A stretch of DNA of 7,238 bases, from positions 1 to 7,238 of the forward strand of contig SXSP01000456.1 in the NCBI GenBank assembly GCA_005792225.1. The letters are read 5' to 3'. This stretch comes from Bdellovibrionales bacterium. GTDB lineage: Bacteria > Bdellovibrionota > Bdellovibrionia > Bdellovibrionales > JAMPXM01. A program made the translations under genes and the position numbers. Shown piece after piece: positions 1 through 6,113 of the stretch; within the stretch, counting starts at the first letter, position 1, and each line of letters starts with the position of its first letter. Under the pieces are notes generated by a model. The model had not been told where the DNA came from. It did no database searches and saw nothing but the letters and a program-made list of their open reading frames with translations.

Positions 1-395
1 CCGGCGGTCAGCACGTCAACAAAACGGACTCCGCGGTGCGGATGCGCCACATTCCTTCAGGTATCGTGGTGCAGTGTCAGAACGAACGTTCGCAGCACGC
101 GAACCGTGACCGTGCGATGAAGATGTTGAAAGCGGCCCTTTACGAAAAAGAAATCGAAAAGCGCAATGCCGAGAAGGACGCGATGAACGCGACCAAGAAG
201 GCGAACGAGTGGGGATCGCAGATTCGCTCGTACGTGATGCATCCGTATCAGCTCGTGAAGGATCATCGTACGCAGTACGAGACGAGCCAGGTTCAATCCG
301 TGATGGACGGGGACCTGGAAGGTTTCATCTACTCTTATCTTCGCGGCGGCGAAAAACCCAAGAACCCATCGGCGGCCTCGGCGGATGACCTCTAA
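1..395 (+). CDS. prfB: Peptide chain release factor 2, C-terminal part (5' truncated)
   Basis: RF2 reads UGA and UAA stop codons in the ribosomal A site and triggers peptidyl-tRNA hydrolysis. The window opens two bases into a codon and then reads [13 protein letters not shown], so the universally conserved GGQ catalytic motif of class I release factors is encoded at nt 3-11. The stretches [13 protein letters not shown] and [10 protein letters not shown] are diagnostic of RF2 rather than RF1. About 130 residues are visible, covering the end of domain 3 and the C-terminal helical segment, up to a TAA at 393-395. The stop-recognition domain and the autoregulatory frameshift site found in many prfB genes would lie upstream and cannot be assessed. 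The last 11 nt overlap the start of the Lol permease gene, which suggests cotranscription and translational coupling. Identification is firm; only the 5' end is missing. Confidence 0.96.
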   Translation, partial: GGQHVNKTDSAVRMRHIPSGIVVQCQNERSQHANRDRAMKMLKAALYEKEIEKRNAEKDAMNATKKANEWGSQIRSYVMHPYQLVKDHRTQYETSQVQSVMDGDLEGFIYSYLRGGEKPKNPSAASADDL

Positions 396-1623
396 GCTGG
401 CGTTCCACATCGATCTTGTCGTTCGGTTCGTTGCTTCGGGAAGAAGGCTGCTCAATCTTCCGTCGATGATGGCATTGATCGGCATGGCTCTCGGTGTGGC
501 ATCGCTCACGGTTGCGATGGCCGTGGTCAGCGGTTACGAGAGTACGCTCAAGACTTCGATTATCGATGTGTTCGGCCATATCATGTTGATCAAGCGCGGG
601 GATAAATCGGAAACGGTTGAGAAACTCGCGATGGCGATTAAGGATGCGGCTCCCGATGCTGAAACGTACACGCCTTTCGTGAATCTCGAGGGCATGATCG
701 TCGGCGGGGGAAAACTCGCGGGCGTTCTCATCCAAGGTGTCGATCCGAAGTCAGTCGAAAAAGTTCTGCAAATTCGGGATCGCGTGATCCAGGGCCAATT
801 TTCATTTGATCGCGAAAAGGGTATCCCGCGCGCAATGGCGGGAAAGGCGCTCGTGAAGCGCTTCGGGCTCAGGCTCGGCCAGCCGTTTAAGGTGGTTCTT
901 CCTTCTCCGTCGAAAACGGATTCAACGGGATTCTCGCCGAAAGTTCAGACCTATGTTCTCGGTGGCGTGTTGGACCTCGGGAAAGCCGAGTACGACGAGC
1001 GAACGATCATGACGGATCTCCGTTCGGCGCAAGAGCTCGCGGGAATCGGTGAAAACTTCACCGGCATTCGCATTAAGCTTCGCGATGCGGATCGCGCGAC
1101 GGACGCGTCGGTCAAAATCGCGCGTGCGCTCGGCCCGCAGTACTGGTTGATGGATTGGACGGAAGTGAACCGCAATCTCTTTGAAGCGGTGAAGATCGAG
1201 AGGATCGCGATCTTCTTCGTGATTCTCATCATGGTGATCGCGGCGAGCTTCAATATCGCATCGAATCTCTTCGTGAGCGTTCTTCAAAAATACAGCAATA
1301 TTTCGATCCTTAGGGCCATGGGTTTCGCGAAAAAAGATGTCGCGCGCGTCTTCATGTTTCAGGGGCTCTTCTTCGGGATTATCGGCACGGTCGCGGGTCT
1401 CCTCTTGGGCTTACTCCTGAGCGCCGTGTTCGTAATCGCGCAAAAATATGTCGTGTTGATGCCGGTCGAAGCTTACAAGCTCGACAAGATCGGCGTGTTG
1501 CTTCGTCCGCTCGACATCATCATGATCATCATCGCTTCGATTCTCGTATGCCTGATCTCGACACTCGTTCCGGCTCGCCGGGGAGCGAATCTCGATCCGG
1601 TGGAAGGGCTCCGCTATGAATAG
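385..1623 (+). CDS. lolE: Lipoprotein-releasing ABC transporter permease, LolC/LolE family
   Basis: Inner-membrane subunit of the Lol exporter, which extracts outer-membrane-destined lipoproteins from the inner membrane using ATP hydrolysis by LolD. The 412-residue product has the family topology. TM1 is at about residues 25-50, followed by a periplasmic MacB-like domain at about 51-270. Three more membrane segments form an FtsX-type C-terminal domain (about 275-297, 324-355 and 376-397). The C-terminus, with [16 protein letters not shown], is the usual LolC/E ending. The segment starting VLPSPSK at about residue 171 aligns by eye with the LolC 'Hook' region that binds the chaperone LolA. The start at 385 is supported by homology of the N-terminal helix. 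No good Shine-Dalgarno precedes it, so translation probably depends on coupling to prfB, which it overlaps by 11 nt. It overlaps lolD by 8 nt. Only one permease gene is present, whereas E. coli has lolC and lolE flanking lolD, so the protein may act as a homodimer (LolF-like) or pair with a permease encoded elsewhere. The choice of lolC, lolE or lolF as a name is uncertain. Confidence 0.9.
   Translation: MTSKLAFHIDLVVRFVASGRRLLNLPSMMALIGMALGVASLTVAMAVVSGYESTLKTSIIDVFGHIMLIKRGDKSETVEKLAMAIKDAAPDAETYTPFVNLEGMIVGGGKLAGVLIQGVDPKSVEKVLQIRDRVIQGQFSFDREKGIPRAMAGKALVKRFGLRLGQPFKVVLPSPSKTDSTGFSPKVQTYVLGGVLDLGKAEYDERTIMTDLRSAQELAGIGENFTGIRIKLRDADRATDASVKIARALGPQYWLMDWTEVNRNLFEAVKIERIAIFFVILIMVIAASFNIASNLFVSVLQKYSNISILRAMGFAKKDVARVFMFQGLFFGIIGTVAGLLLGLLLSAVFVIAQKYVVLMPVEAYKLDKIGVLLRPLDIIMIIIASILVCLISTLVPARRGANLDPVEGLRYE
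1602..1608 (+). promoter_or_regulatory. Ribosome binding site of lolD
   Basis: GGAAGGG lies 7 nt upstream of the ATG at 1616, within the last codons of the upstream permease gene. It supports this start and the 8-nt overlap of the two genes. Confidence 0.75.
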
Positions 1624-2299
1624 CTTGATCTCCGTTCAGTGCGCGACGAAGTCGTATCCGATGGGTTCCGGGCGCCTCGAGGTCCTGCGCGGAATCGATC
1701 TCGAAGTGAAGCGTGGCGATGCGATTTGCATCGTGGGTTCCTCGGGAGCGGGAAAGAGCACGCTCCTCCACATTCTCGGAACGCTCGATCGGCCGACACT
1801 CGGGAAGGTGATCTTCAAGGGCGTGGATCTCACGCGCGAGAGCGATGAGAAGCTCGCTGAGTTCCGCAACCAATCGATGGGCTTTGTCTTCCAATTCCAT
1901 CACTTGATGAGCGAATTCACGGCGGTCGAGAACGTGATGATGCCTTGCCGGATCGCGGGACAGTCCCTGAAAGAGAGCCGCATCCAGGCCGAGAAGCTGC
2001 TCGACCAGTTGGGTCTTGCGCAGCGACTGAATCATTATCCGTCGGAGATGAGCGGTGGTGAGCAGCAGCGGGTCGCGATTGCGCGGGCGCTCGTGCGCAA
2101 GCCGGAAGTCCTTTTCGCGGATGAGCCGACGGGCAATCTCGACACGGCGAATGCAACGCGTATTCAGGAACTTTTTTTTGATCTCAAAAATGTGCTCAAT
2201 CTCACGCTCGTTGTCGTGACGCATGATCAGGCCTTCGCTCAGAAATTCCCTCGTGTTCTCAAGATGAAAGACGGTTTGTGGGAAGGAAAGCAGCTTTGA
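1616..2299 (+). CDS. lolD: Lipoprotein-releasing system ATP-binding protein LolD
   Basis: Cytoplasmic ATPase of the Lol lipoprotein exporter. The 227-residue protein has all the ABC motifs: Walker [10 protein letters not shown] (41-49), Q-loop Gln93, signature SGGEQ (146-150), Walker B VLFADE (165-170) with catalytic Glu170, D-loop NLD (174-176) and switch His203. The stretch [16 protein letters not shown] after the Q-loop is characteristic of LolD within the LolD/MacB/FtsE group and separates it from generic MacB ATPases. The length is normal for the family. It starts 8 nt before the end of the permease gene. A good ribosome binding site, GGAAGGG at 1602-1608, sits 7 nt before the ATG, inside the permease reading frame. 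A run of eight T at 2172-2179 encodes part of Leu-Phe-Phe and leaves the frame intact. The stop codon lies inside the -35 hexamer of the candidate bamA promoter. Confidence 0.95.
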   Translation: MNSLISVQCATKSYPMGSGRLEVLRGIDLEVKRGDAICIVGSSGAGKSTLLHILGTLDRPTLGKVIFKGVDLTRESDEKLAEFRNQSMGFVFQFHHLMSEFTAVENVMMPCRIAGQSLKESRIQAEKLLDQLGLAQRLNHYPSEMSGGEQQRVAIARALVRKPEVLFADEPTGNLDTANATRIQELFFDLKNVLNLTLVVVTHDQAFAQKFPRVLKMKDGLWEGKQL

Positions 2300-2324
2300 C
2301 AAGCGGCTGGTTTCGTACTAGGCT
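2296..2324 (+). promoter_or_regulatory. Candidate sigma70-type promoter for bamA-skp-fabZ-lpxA
   Basis: A perfect -35 hexamer TTGACA (2296-2301) is followed by exactly 17 bp and a -10 hexamer TAGGCT (2319-2324). The -10 matches TATAAT at the three most important positions (first T, A and last T). The -35 box overlaps the lolD stop codon TGA at 2297-2299. Transcription would start near 2331 and give a leader of about 79 nt before bamA. It sits at the start of the only sizeable intergenic gap in the window, which is where an internal promoter for the bamA block would be expected. This is a sequence match only; no transcript data are available here. I see no match to an RpoE-type -35 (GGAACTT). 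Confidence 0.6.
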
Positions 2325-2364
2325 TTCGCGGTAATTGATTTAAATGGTTAAAACCACTGAATAA

Positions 2365-2389
2365 TTTCAGCTCTTTTCCGACGCTGAAA
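2365..2389 (+). other. Leader hairpin upstream of bamA
   Basis: TTTCAGC (2365-2371) is perfectly complementary to GCTGAAA (2383-2389), giving a 7-bp stem with an 11-nt loop in the predicted bamA 5' leader. It ends 9 nt before the AAGGA ribosome binding site. No run of T follows, so it does not look like an intrinsic terminator. It could affect translation or mRNA stability, or it could be chance. Confidence 0.4.
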
Positions 2390-2398
2390 GCTGCCTTG

Positions 2399-2403
2399 AA
2401 GGA
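2399..2403 (+). promoter_or_regulatory. Ribosome binding site of bamA deciding a TTG start
   Basis: AAGGA lies 6 nt upstream of TTG at 2410. The reading frame is closed upstream by TAA at 2362, and no ATG or GTG lies between that stop and 2410. The next in-frame ATG (2479) lies inside the signal peptide. TTG at 2410 is therefore the best start. Confidence 0.7.
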
Positions 2404-2409
2404 CCAACT

Positions 2410-5019
2410 TTGAACGAGCAATTTCGGCTCCAATCTAAGTTCTTATCGCTCGCTCTTTCTGGCATTCTCGTCGCGTGCATGATTCAAATTCCCGACGTCG
2501 CGCGGGCGCAGGAAGAACAAGCCGAAACTGCGACGGATGAAGTCCGTGAGCCGGCACAAAATCGTCGCAATCAGCAGAATCGCGCCCGCACGGGTCGCGC
2601 AAGACGTCCAACTCCGGCCCCTCGCCAAGCGCGACCAGCAGCGAACGCTGCTGGTGCGGCGGCGGCGGCTCAAGCTCCCGCTCAAGATGTCCTCGCGCCT
2701 GTTCCGAGCGGCGCACGCGTGGCGCGAATCGAAGTTCGCGGCAACAAAAAGATCGAGACCGACGCGGTGATCGCTCGGCTCGTCTCGAAAGTGGGCGAAG
2801 AGTATACGTCAGAGAGAATTCGCCAAGACGTCGAGGCTCTGTTCAAGTCGGGTTATTTTTACGACGTGCGCGTCGACCGCGGCGGTTCGGGAACCGACAT
2901 CGTTCTCACGTACATCGTCGTCGAAAAGCCGTCAGTCATCGAAATCAACTATGCGGGCAACCAAGAAGTCGAGACGGATGATTTGAAGGAAGCCTCGGGC
3001 CTCAAGGCTTTCGAGATCCTCAACATGAGCAAGATCCGTGAGGCGACCGAGAAGCTTCAGAAAGTTTACGAAGATAAAGGCTTCTTCCTGGCCAAGATCA
3101 CGCCGCGCCTTGAGACCGTGACGGAAGGTGAGAGCGTTAAGCTGACTTTCGACATTTCGGAAAACGAAAAGGTGAAAGTGAAACGCATCACGTTTCTCGG
3201 TAACAAGAACATTCCCGACGGAAAACTCAAGGGCGGGATGCAGACCCAAGAGGGCGGCTTCTTCAGCTTCGTCTCGGGTAGCGGCGCCTATAAACAAGAT
3301 GCATTTGATCATGACGTTCAGCTGCTGAACTACATCTACTTCAACGAAGGCTACGTTCAGGTCAAAGTCGATCGGCCGCAGGTTTACGTCACGCCCGATC
3401 GCAAAGGTATTTACATCACCATTCGGGTGGATGAGGGCGATCGCTTCAAAGTCGGTTCGGTCGACTTCGCAGGTGATCTTCTCTTTGATCGTGATGATCT
3501 CTTCAACTCGGTCGAAATCGACGGATCCGGTTGGTATGTCCACGAGACGTTGCTGAAAGATCTGCGCACGATGCAAGCGAAGTACGGTGACTTGGGTTAC
3601 GCGTACGCGAACATCATTCCCCGCACGCGTATTCGCGACAAAGACAAAGAAGTCGACATCACATTTGAGATCGATAAGGGCAACAAGGTTTACTTCGGCC
3701 GCATGACGATGGTCGGAAATTCGCGCACGCGTGACAAAGTCATCCGCCGCGAACTCCGCATTAAAGAGGGCGAACTGTACAACGAAACTCGCAAGCGTGA
3801 GTCGATCGATAACGTGAAACGACTTGGTTACTTCGAAGAAGTGAATTTCAATTCGAAGACGCCGACTGACAACCCCGACGTGATGGATCTCGACATCGTC
3901 GTGAAAGAACGCAACACCGGAACGATCCAGGTGGGGGCGGGTTACTCGACTTATTCGCAGTTCATCTTCAACGGGCAGGTGAACCAGATCAACCTCTTCG
4001 GCCGCGGCCAAAAGCTCGGGATCTCGGTCGATCTCTCGTCGAATCAGTCGCTCTGGAACTTCAACTTTACCGAGCCGTACTTCATGGATACCGAGTGGTC
4101 GCTCGGCTTCGATGCCTACCAGAGCAAGCGGAAGCCGACCGAATACGAAGAAACGAAGAAGGGGGGAGCGATCCGCTTGGGTCACCCGCTCGCTCCGTTC
4201 TTGCACGGCTTCGTTCGTTACAAACTCGATCAGACCGAAATCAATCGCGACGACCAGTACGGCGACCCGACATTGTTCCCGACGCCGACGGATGCGGATC
4301 CGAACCCGCCCGGAAATCCGAACGGTCTCACTTCTTCGGCAACGTTCACGCTTGAATACGATAAGCGAAACGATCGCTTCGCTCCGACGGCCGGTGTTTA
4401 CTCGAGCGCCTCGCTCGAATATGCGGGACTCGGCGGTGACAAGCGCTACACCAAGGGATTCTTTACGGGCCGTTGGTACAAGAAGATGATCTGGGAGCTC
4501 GTCTTCCGGAACAACCTCACTTACGGCTTCATTCGCTCAAATGATCCAAATGGTGAGCCGCCCTATAACGAACTGTTCCTCCTCGGCGGAGCGAACTCGC
4601 TGCGGGGTTACGATTGGTACACGATCGGTCGCCGGAAGTTCTCGCCCAAGCGCTACCAGTGTCTGACGGGAGCGCTCCCGGCCGAAAGATGTCCTCCGCA
4701 AGGATACAATCAATATCCGGCAGGCCAAGCGACGCGCGACCTCGCGACCGTGCCCTTCGGTGGCATGCAACAGCTCGTTTACAACGCCGAGATCGAGTTC
4801 CCGCTCATTTCGGAAGCCGGCATCAAGGGTGTTTTCTTCTACGATGTCGGATATGCTGATGACGTTTTGAAATATGAAGACCTCCGTTCCGACGTCGGCT
4901 TCGGCTTCCGTTGGTTCTCGCCGATCGGTCCGCTCCGCTTCGAGTGGGGTTTCCCGATTGGTCGACGTGAGGGTGAGGCCGCGACGAGCTTCCAGTTCGC
5001 GATTGGCTCGCCGTTCTAA
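2410..5019 (+). CDS. bamA: Outer membrane protein assembly factor BamA
   Basis: BamA is the core outer-membrane beta-barrel that folds and inserts other barrel proteins. The 869-residue product starts at TTG. It has a signal peptide with a hydrophobic core at about 11-28 and a likely signal peptidase I site after A31-R32-A33. Next comes an unusual Ala/Pro/Arg/Gln-rich spacer (about 34-102). Five POTRA domains follow at about 104-174, 176-253, 254-345, 346-426 and 427-503, each opening with a beta strand and a GN or GD turn. The Omp85 barrel occupies 505-869. The conserved loop 6 motif appears as LRGY (731-734; VRGF in E. coli). C751 and C761 reproduce the 10-residue spacing of the E. coli loop 6 disulfide pair. 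The chain ends in a terminal Phe beta-signal (QFAIGSPF). It is longer than E. coli BamA (810) mainly because of the N-terminal spacer. An extracellular loop at 612-641 is rich in Asp, Asn and Pro. skp follows after 36 nt, as in many diderms. The sequence supports a promoter of its own. Confidence 0.97.
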   Translation: MNEQFRLQSKFLSLALSGILVACMIQIPDVARAQEEQAETATDEVREPAQNRRNQQNRARTGRARRPTPAPRQARPAANAAGAAAAAQAPAQDVLAPVPSGARVARIEVRGNKKIETDAVIARLVSKVGEEYTSERIRQDVEALFKSGYFYDVRVDRGGSGTDIVLTYIVVEKPSVIEINYAGNQEVETDDLKEASGLKAFEILNMSKIREATEKLQKVYEDKGFFLAKITPRLETVTEGESVKLTFDISENEKVKVKRITFLGNKNIPDGKLKGGMQTQEGGFFSFVSGSGAYKQDAFDHDVQLLNYIYFNEGYVQVKVDRPQVYVTPDRKGIYITIRVDEGDRFKVGSVDFAGDLLFDRDDLFNSVEIDGSGWYVHETLLKDLRTMQAKYGDLGYAYANIIPRTRIRDKDKEVDITFEIDKGNKVYFGRMTMVGNSRTRDKVIRRELRIKEGELYNETRKRESIDNVKRLGYFEEVNFNSKTPTDNPDVMDLDIVVKERNTGTIQVGAGYSTYSQFIFNGQVNQINLFGRGQKLGISVDLSSNQSLWNFNFTEPYFMDTEWSLGFDAYQSKRKPTEYEETKKGGAIRLGHPLAPFLHGFVRYKLDQTEINRDDQYGDPTLFPTPTDADPNPPGNPNGLTSSATFTLEYDKRNDRFAPTAGVYSSASLEYAGLGGDKRYTKGFFTGRWYKKMIWELVFRNNLTYGFIRSNDPNGEPPYNELFLLGGANSLRGYDWYTIGRRKFSPKRYQCLTGALPAERCPPQGYNQYPAGQATRDLATVPFGGMQQLVYNAEIEFPLISEAGIKGVFFYDVGYADDVLKYEDLRSDVGFGFRWFSPIGPLRFEWGFPIGRREGEAATSFQFAIGSPF

Positions 5020-5043
5020 GTTAAGTTCATGGGTTTAATGATG

Positions 5044-5049
5044 AAGGAG
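5044..5049 (+). promoter_or_regulatory. Ribosome binding site of skp deciding the start
   Basis: AAGGAG lies 6 nt before ATG 5056. In-frame ATGs at 5029, 5038 and 5041 have no comparable site and would place charged residues ahead of the signal peptide, so 5056 is preferred. Confidence 0.75.
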
Positions 5050-5055
5050 ACAGGA

Positions 5056-5577
5056 ATGAAGACAGCACAGTGGATCTTGGGCCTCGCGGTTTCCTCTATG
5101 GCCGTTACGGCCGGCGCGCAGGAAGCGACGAAAATCGGTTACGTGGATCTCCAAAAGGCGATCCAGGAAACTTCGACGGGCAAGAAGGCGAAGGGAGAAC
5201 TCGAAAAAGAGTTCAACGCGAAAAAAGCCGAGCTCCAGAAGAAAGAAGCTGATCTCAAGAAAATGGCCGAAGATCTCGAGAAGAAAAAAGTCGCCCTCTC
5301 GGATGAGATGAAGGCGAAAAAGCAGCAGGAGCTTCAGGTCGAGATGATGAAGTTCCAGCGCGAAGTCACTGAGAGCCAACAGAACATCCAGAAAAAAGAG
5401 CGCGATCTCACTGAGCCGATTTTGAAGAAGCTTCAAGCTTCGCTCGACCAAGTCGCGAAGGCGAAGGGTCTGTCCGTCGTTCTCGAAAAGAGCGAGCAGA
5501 GCGTTCTCTGGGCCAAGAAAGACCTCGATCTGACGGATGAGCTCGTAAAAGAGTACGAGAAGTCGGCGAAGAAGTAA
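5056..5577 (+). CDS. skp: Periplasmic OMP chaperone Skp/OmpH family
   Basis: Skp is a trimeric periplasmic chaperone that holds unfolded outer-membrane proteins in a cavity formed by long coiled-coil arms and delivers them to BamA. From ATG 5056 the product has 173 residues. It begins with a typical signal peptide (MKTAQ, hydrophobic core 6-18, cleavage after A19-G20-A21). The mature N-terminus contains IGYVDLQKAI, the OmpH family hallmark. Residues about 40-120 form a Lys/Glu/Gln-rich heptad region, the coiled-coil arms. They are followed by the returning strand region GLSVVLEKSEQSVLWA (138-153) and a C-terminal helix. The size is close to E. coli Skp (161). Its place directly after bamA is the conserved arrangement. 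The gene is followed not by lpxD, as in E. coli, but by fabZ after 33 nt. A longer form from ATG 5029 is possible but less likely. Confidence 0.92.
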   Translation: MKTAQWILGLAVSSMAVTAGAQEATKIGYVDLQKAIQETSTGKKAKGELEKEFNAKKAELQKKEADLKKMAEDLEKKKVALSDEMKAKKQQELQVEMMKFQREVTESQQNIQKKERDLTEPILKKLQASLDQVAKAKGLSVVLEKSEQSVLWAKKDLDLTDELVKEYEKSAKK

Positions 5578-5610
5578 TTTTTTAACTCGGCCTGATTCGG
5601 AGAAGTGACG

Positions 5611-6090
5611 ATGACACAGGAGAAAGCACCGGTTCTGACGGCCGTCGAGATCTTGAAGCTCCTTCCGCACCGGTTCCCGTTTTTGCTCGTGGACCGCGTG
5701 GATGAGCTCTACAAGCCCGAGTCGGGCGCGCGCGTGGGTCGCAAGATTCGCGCGATCAAGAATGTGACGATCAATGAGCCATTCTTTCCGGGGCACTTCC
5801 CGCATCGTCCGGTCATGCCGGGCGTTTTGCAGATCGAAGCGATGGCGCAGGCCGCGGCAATTTCTTGCGTTGAACTCGATGGTCCGCGGATGGATGTCGC
5901 CATCGCGGCAGTGGATGGAGCGCGCTTTCGCAGGCCCGTCGTTCCCGGCGATACACTTGAGATCACGGCCGAGGTTCTCAAAGACCGCAATATGATGATG
6001 GTCATTCGTTGCGAAGCCCGCGTTCGCGGACAAGTCGTTTGCGAGGCGGAAATGATCGCGAAGATGTTCCCGCTCGCGACCGAGCAATGA
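5611..6090 (+). CDS. fabZ: 3-hydroxyacyl-[acyl-carrier-protein] dehydratase FabZ
   Basis: FabZ dehydrates (3R)-hydroxyacyl-ACP to trans-2-enoyl-ACP in fatty acid elongation. It competes with LpxA for the 3-hydroxyacyl-ACP pool, which explains their frequent linkage. The 159-residue product is a single hot-dog domain. LLPHRFPFLLVDRV near the N-terminus and PFFPGHFPHRPVMPGVLQIE in the middle are the family signatures. The catalytic pair is His62 and Glu76, spaced 14 apart as in E. coli FabZ (His54/Glu68). FabA differs in these motifs, so FabZ is the firm call. I start at ATG 5611 because GGAG at 5599-5602 is 8 nt away. The alternative GTG at 5605 adds two residues but leaves only 2 nt to that site. 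It lies 33 nt after skp and 23 nt before lpxA, consistent with one operon. Confidence 0.96.
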   Translation: MTQEKAPVLTAVEILKLLPHRFPFLLVDRVDELYKPESGARVGRKIRAIKNVTINEPFFPGHFPHRPVMPGVLQIEAMAQAAAISCVELDGPRMDVAIAAVDGARFRRPVVPGDTLEITAEVLKDRNMMMVIRCEARVRGQVVCEAEMIAKMFPLATEQ

Positions 6091-6113
6091 GAGTTTAAGA
6101 AGGTAGGCGTTCC

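Noticed and set aside
2172..2179. Run of eight T in lolD as a phase-variable tract
   Set aside because: The frame is intact and the tract encodes conserved-looking Leu-Phe-Phe. lolD is probably essential, so slippage switching is unlikely.
2335..2365. Second promoter candidate TTGATT with AATAAT downstream of the main one
   Set aside because: The spacer is 19 bp and the hexamers are weaker. AT-richness alone makes such matches likely, so I kept only the TTGACA/TAGGCT candidate.
2932..4206. Long antisense open frame (424 codons) opposite bamA
   Set aside because: It lies wholly inside a well-supported bamA, has no recognisable domain and no ribosome binding site of note. Long antisense frames are expected from the codon bias of GC-rich genes.
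4095..4489. Open frames in other + strand frames within the bamA barrel
   Set aside because: They are Arg/Ser-rich shadow translations of bamA with no domain signal or start context.
5029..5055. Longer skp start at ATG 5029, 5038 or 5041
   Set aside because: No ribosome binding site precedes these ATGs, while AAGGAG is ideally placed for 5056, where a standard signal peptide begins.
5542..5583. Possible terminator after skp: CTCGTA/TACGAG stem (5542-5559) and a T6 run (5578-5583)
   Set aside because: The 6-bp stem lies inside the coding region and is separated from the T run by 18 nt, so it does not form an intrinsic terminator. fabZ follows closely as an operon member.
5605..5607. GTG start for fabZ two codons upstream of the ATG
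   Set aside because: It would leave only 2 nt to the GGAG site; ATG 5611 has an 8-nt spacing.
5035..6087. Antisense open frame (350 codons) spanning skp and fabZ
   Set aside because: It crosses two clear genes on the other strand. Its His/Leu/Arg-rich product mirrors the Lys/Glu coiled coil of Skp and matches no family.
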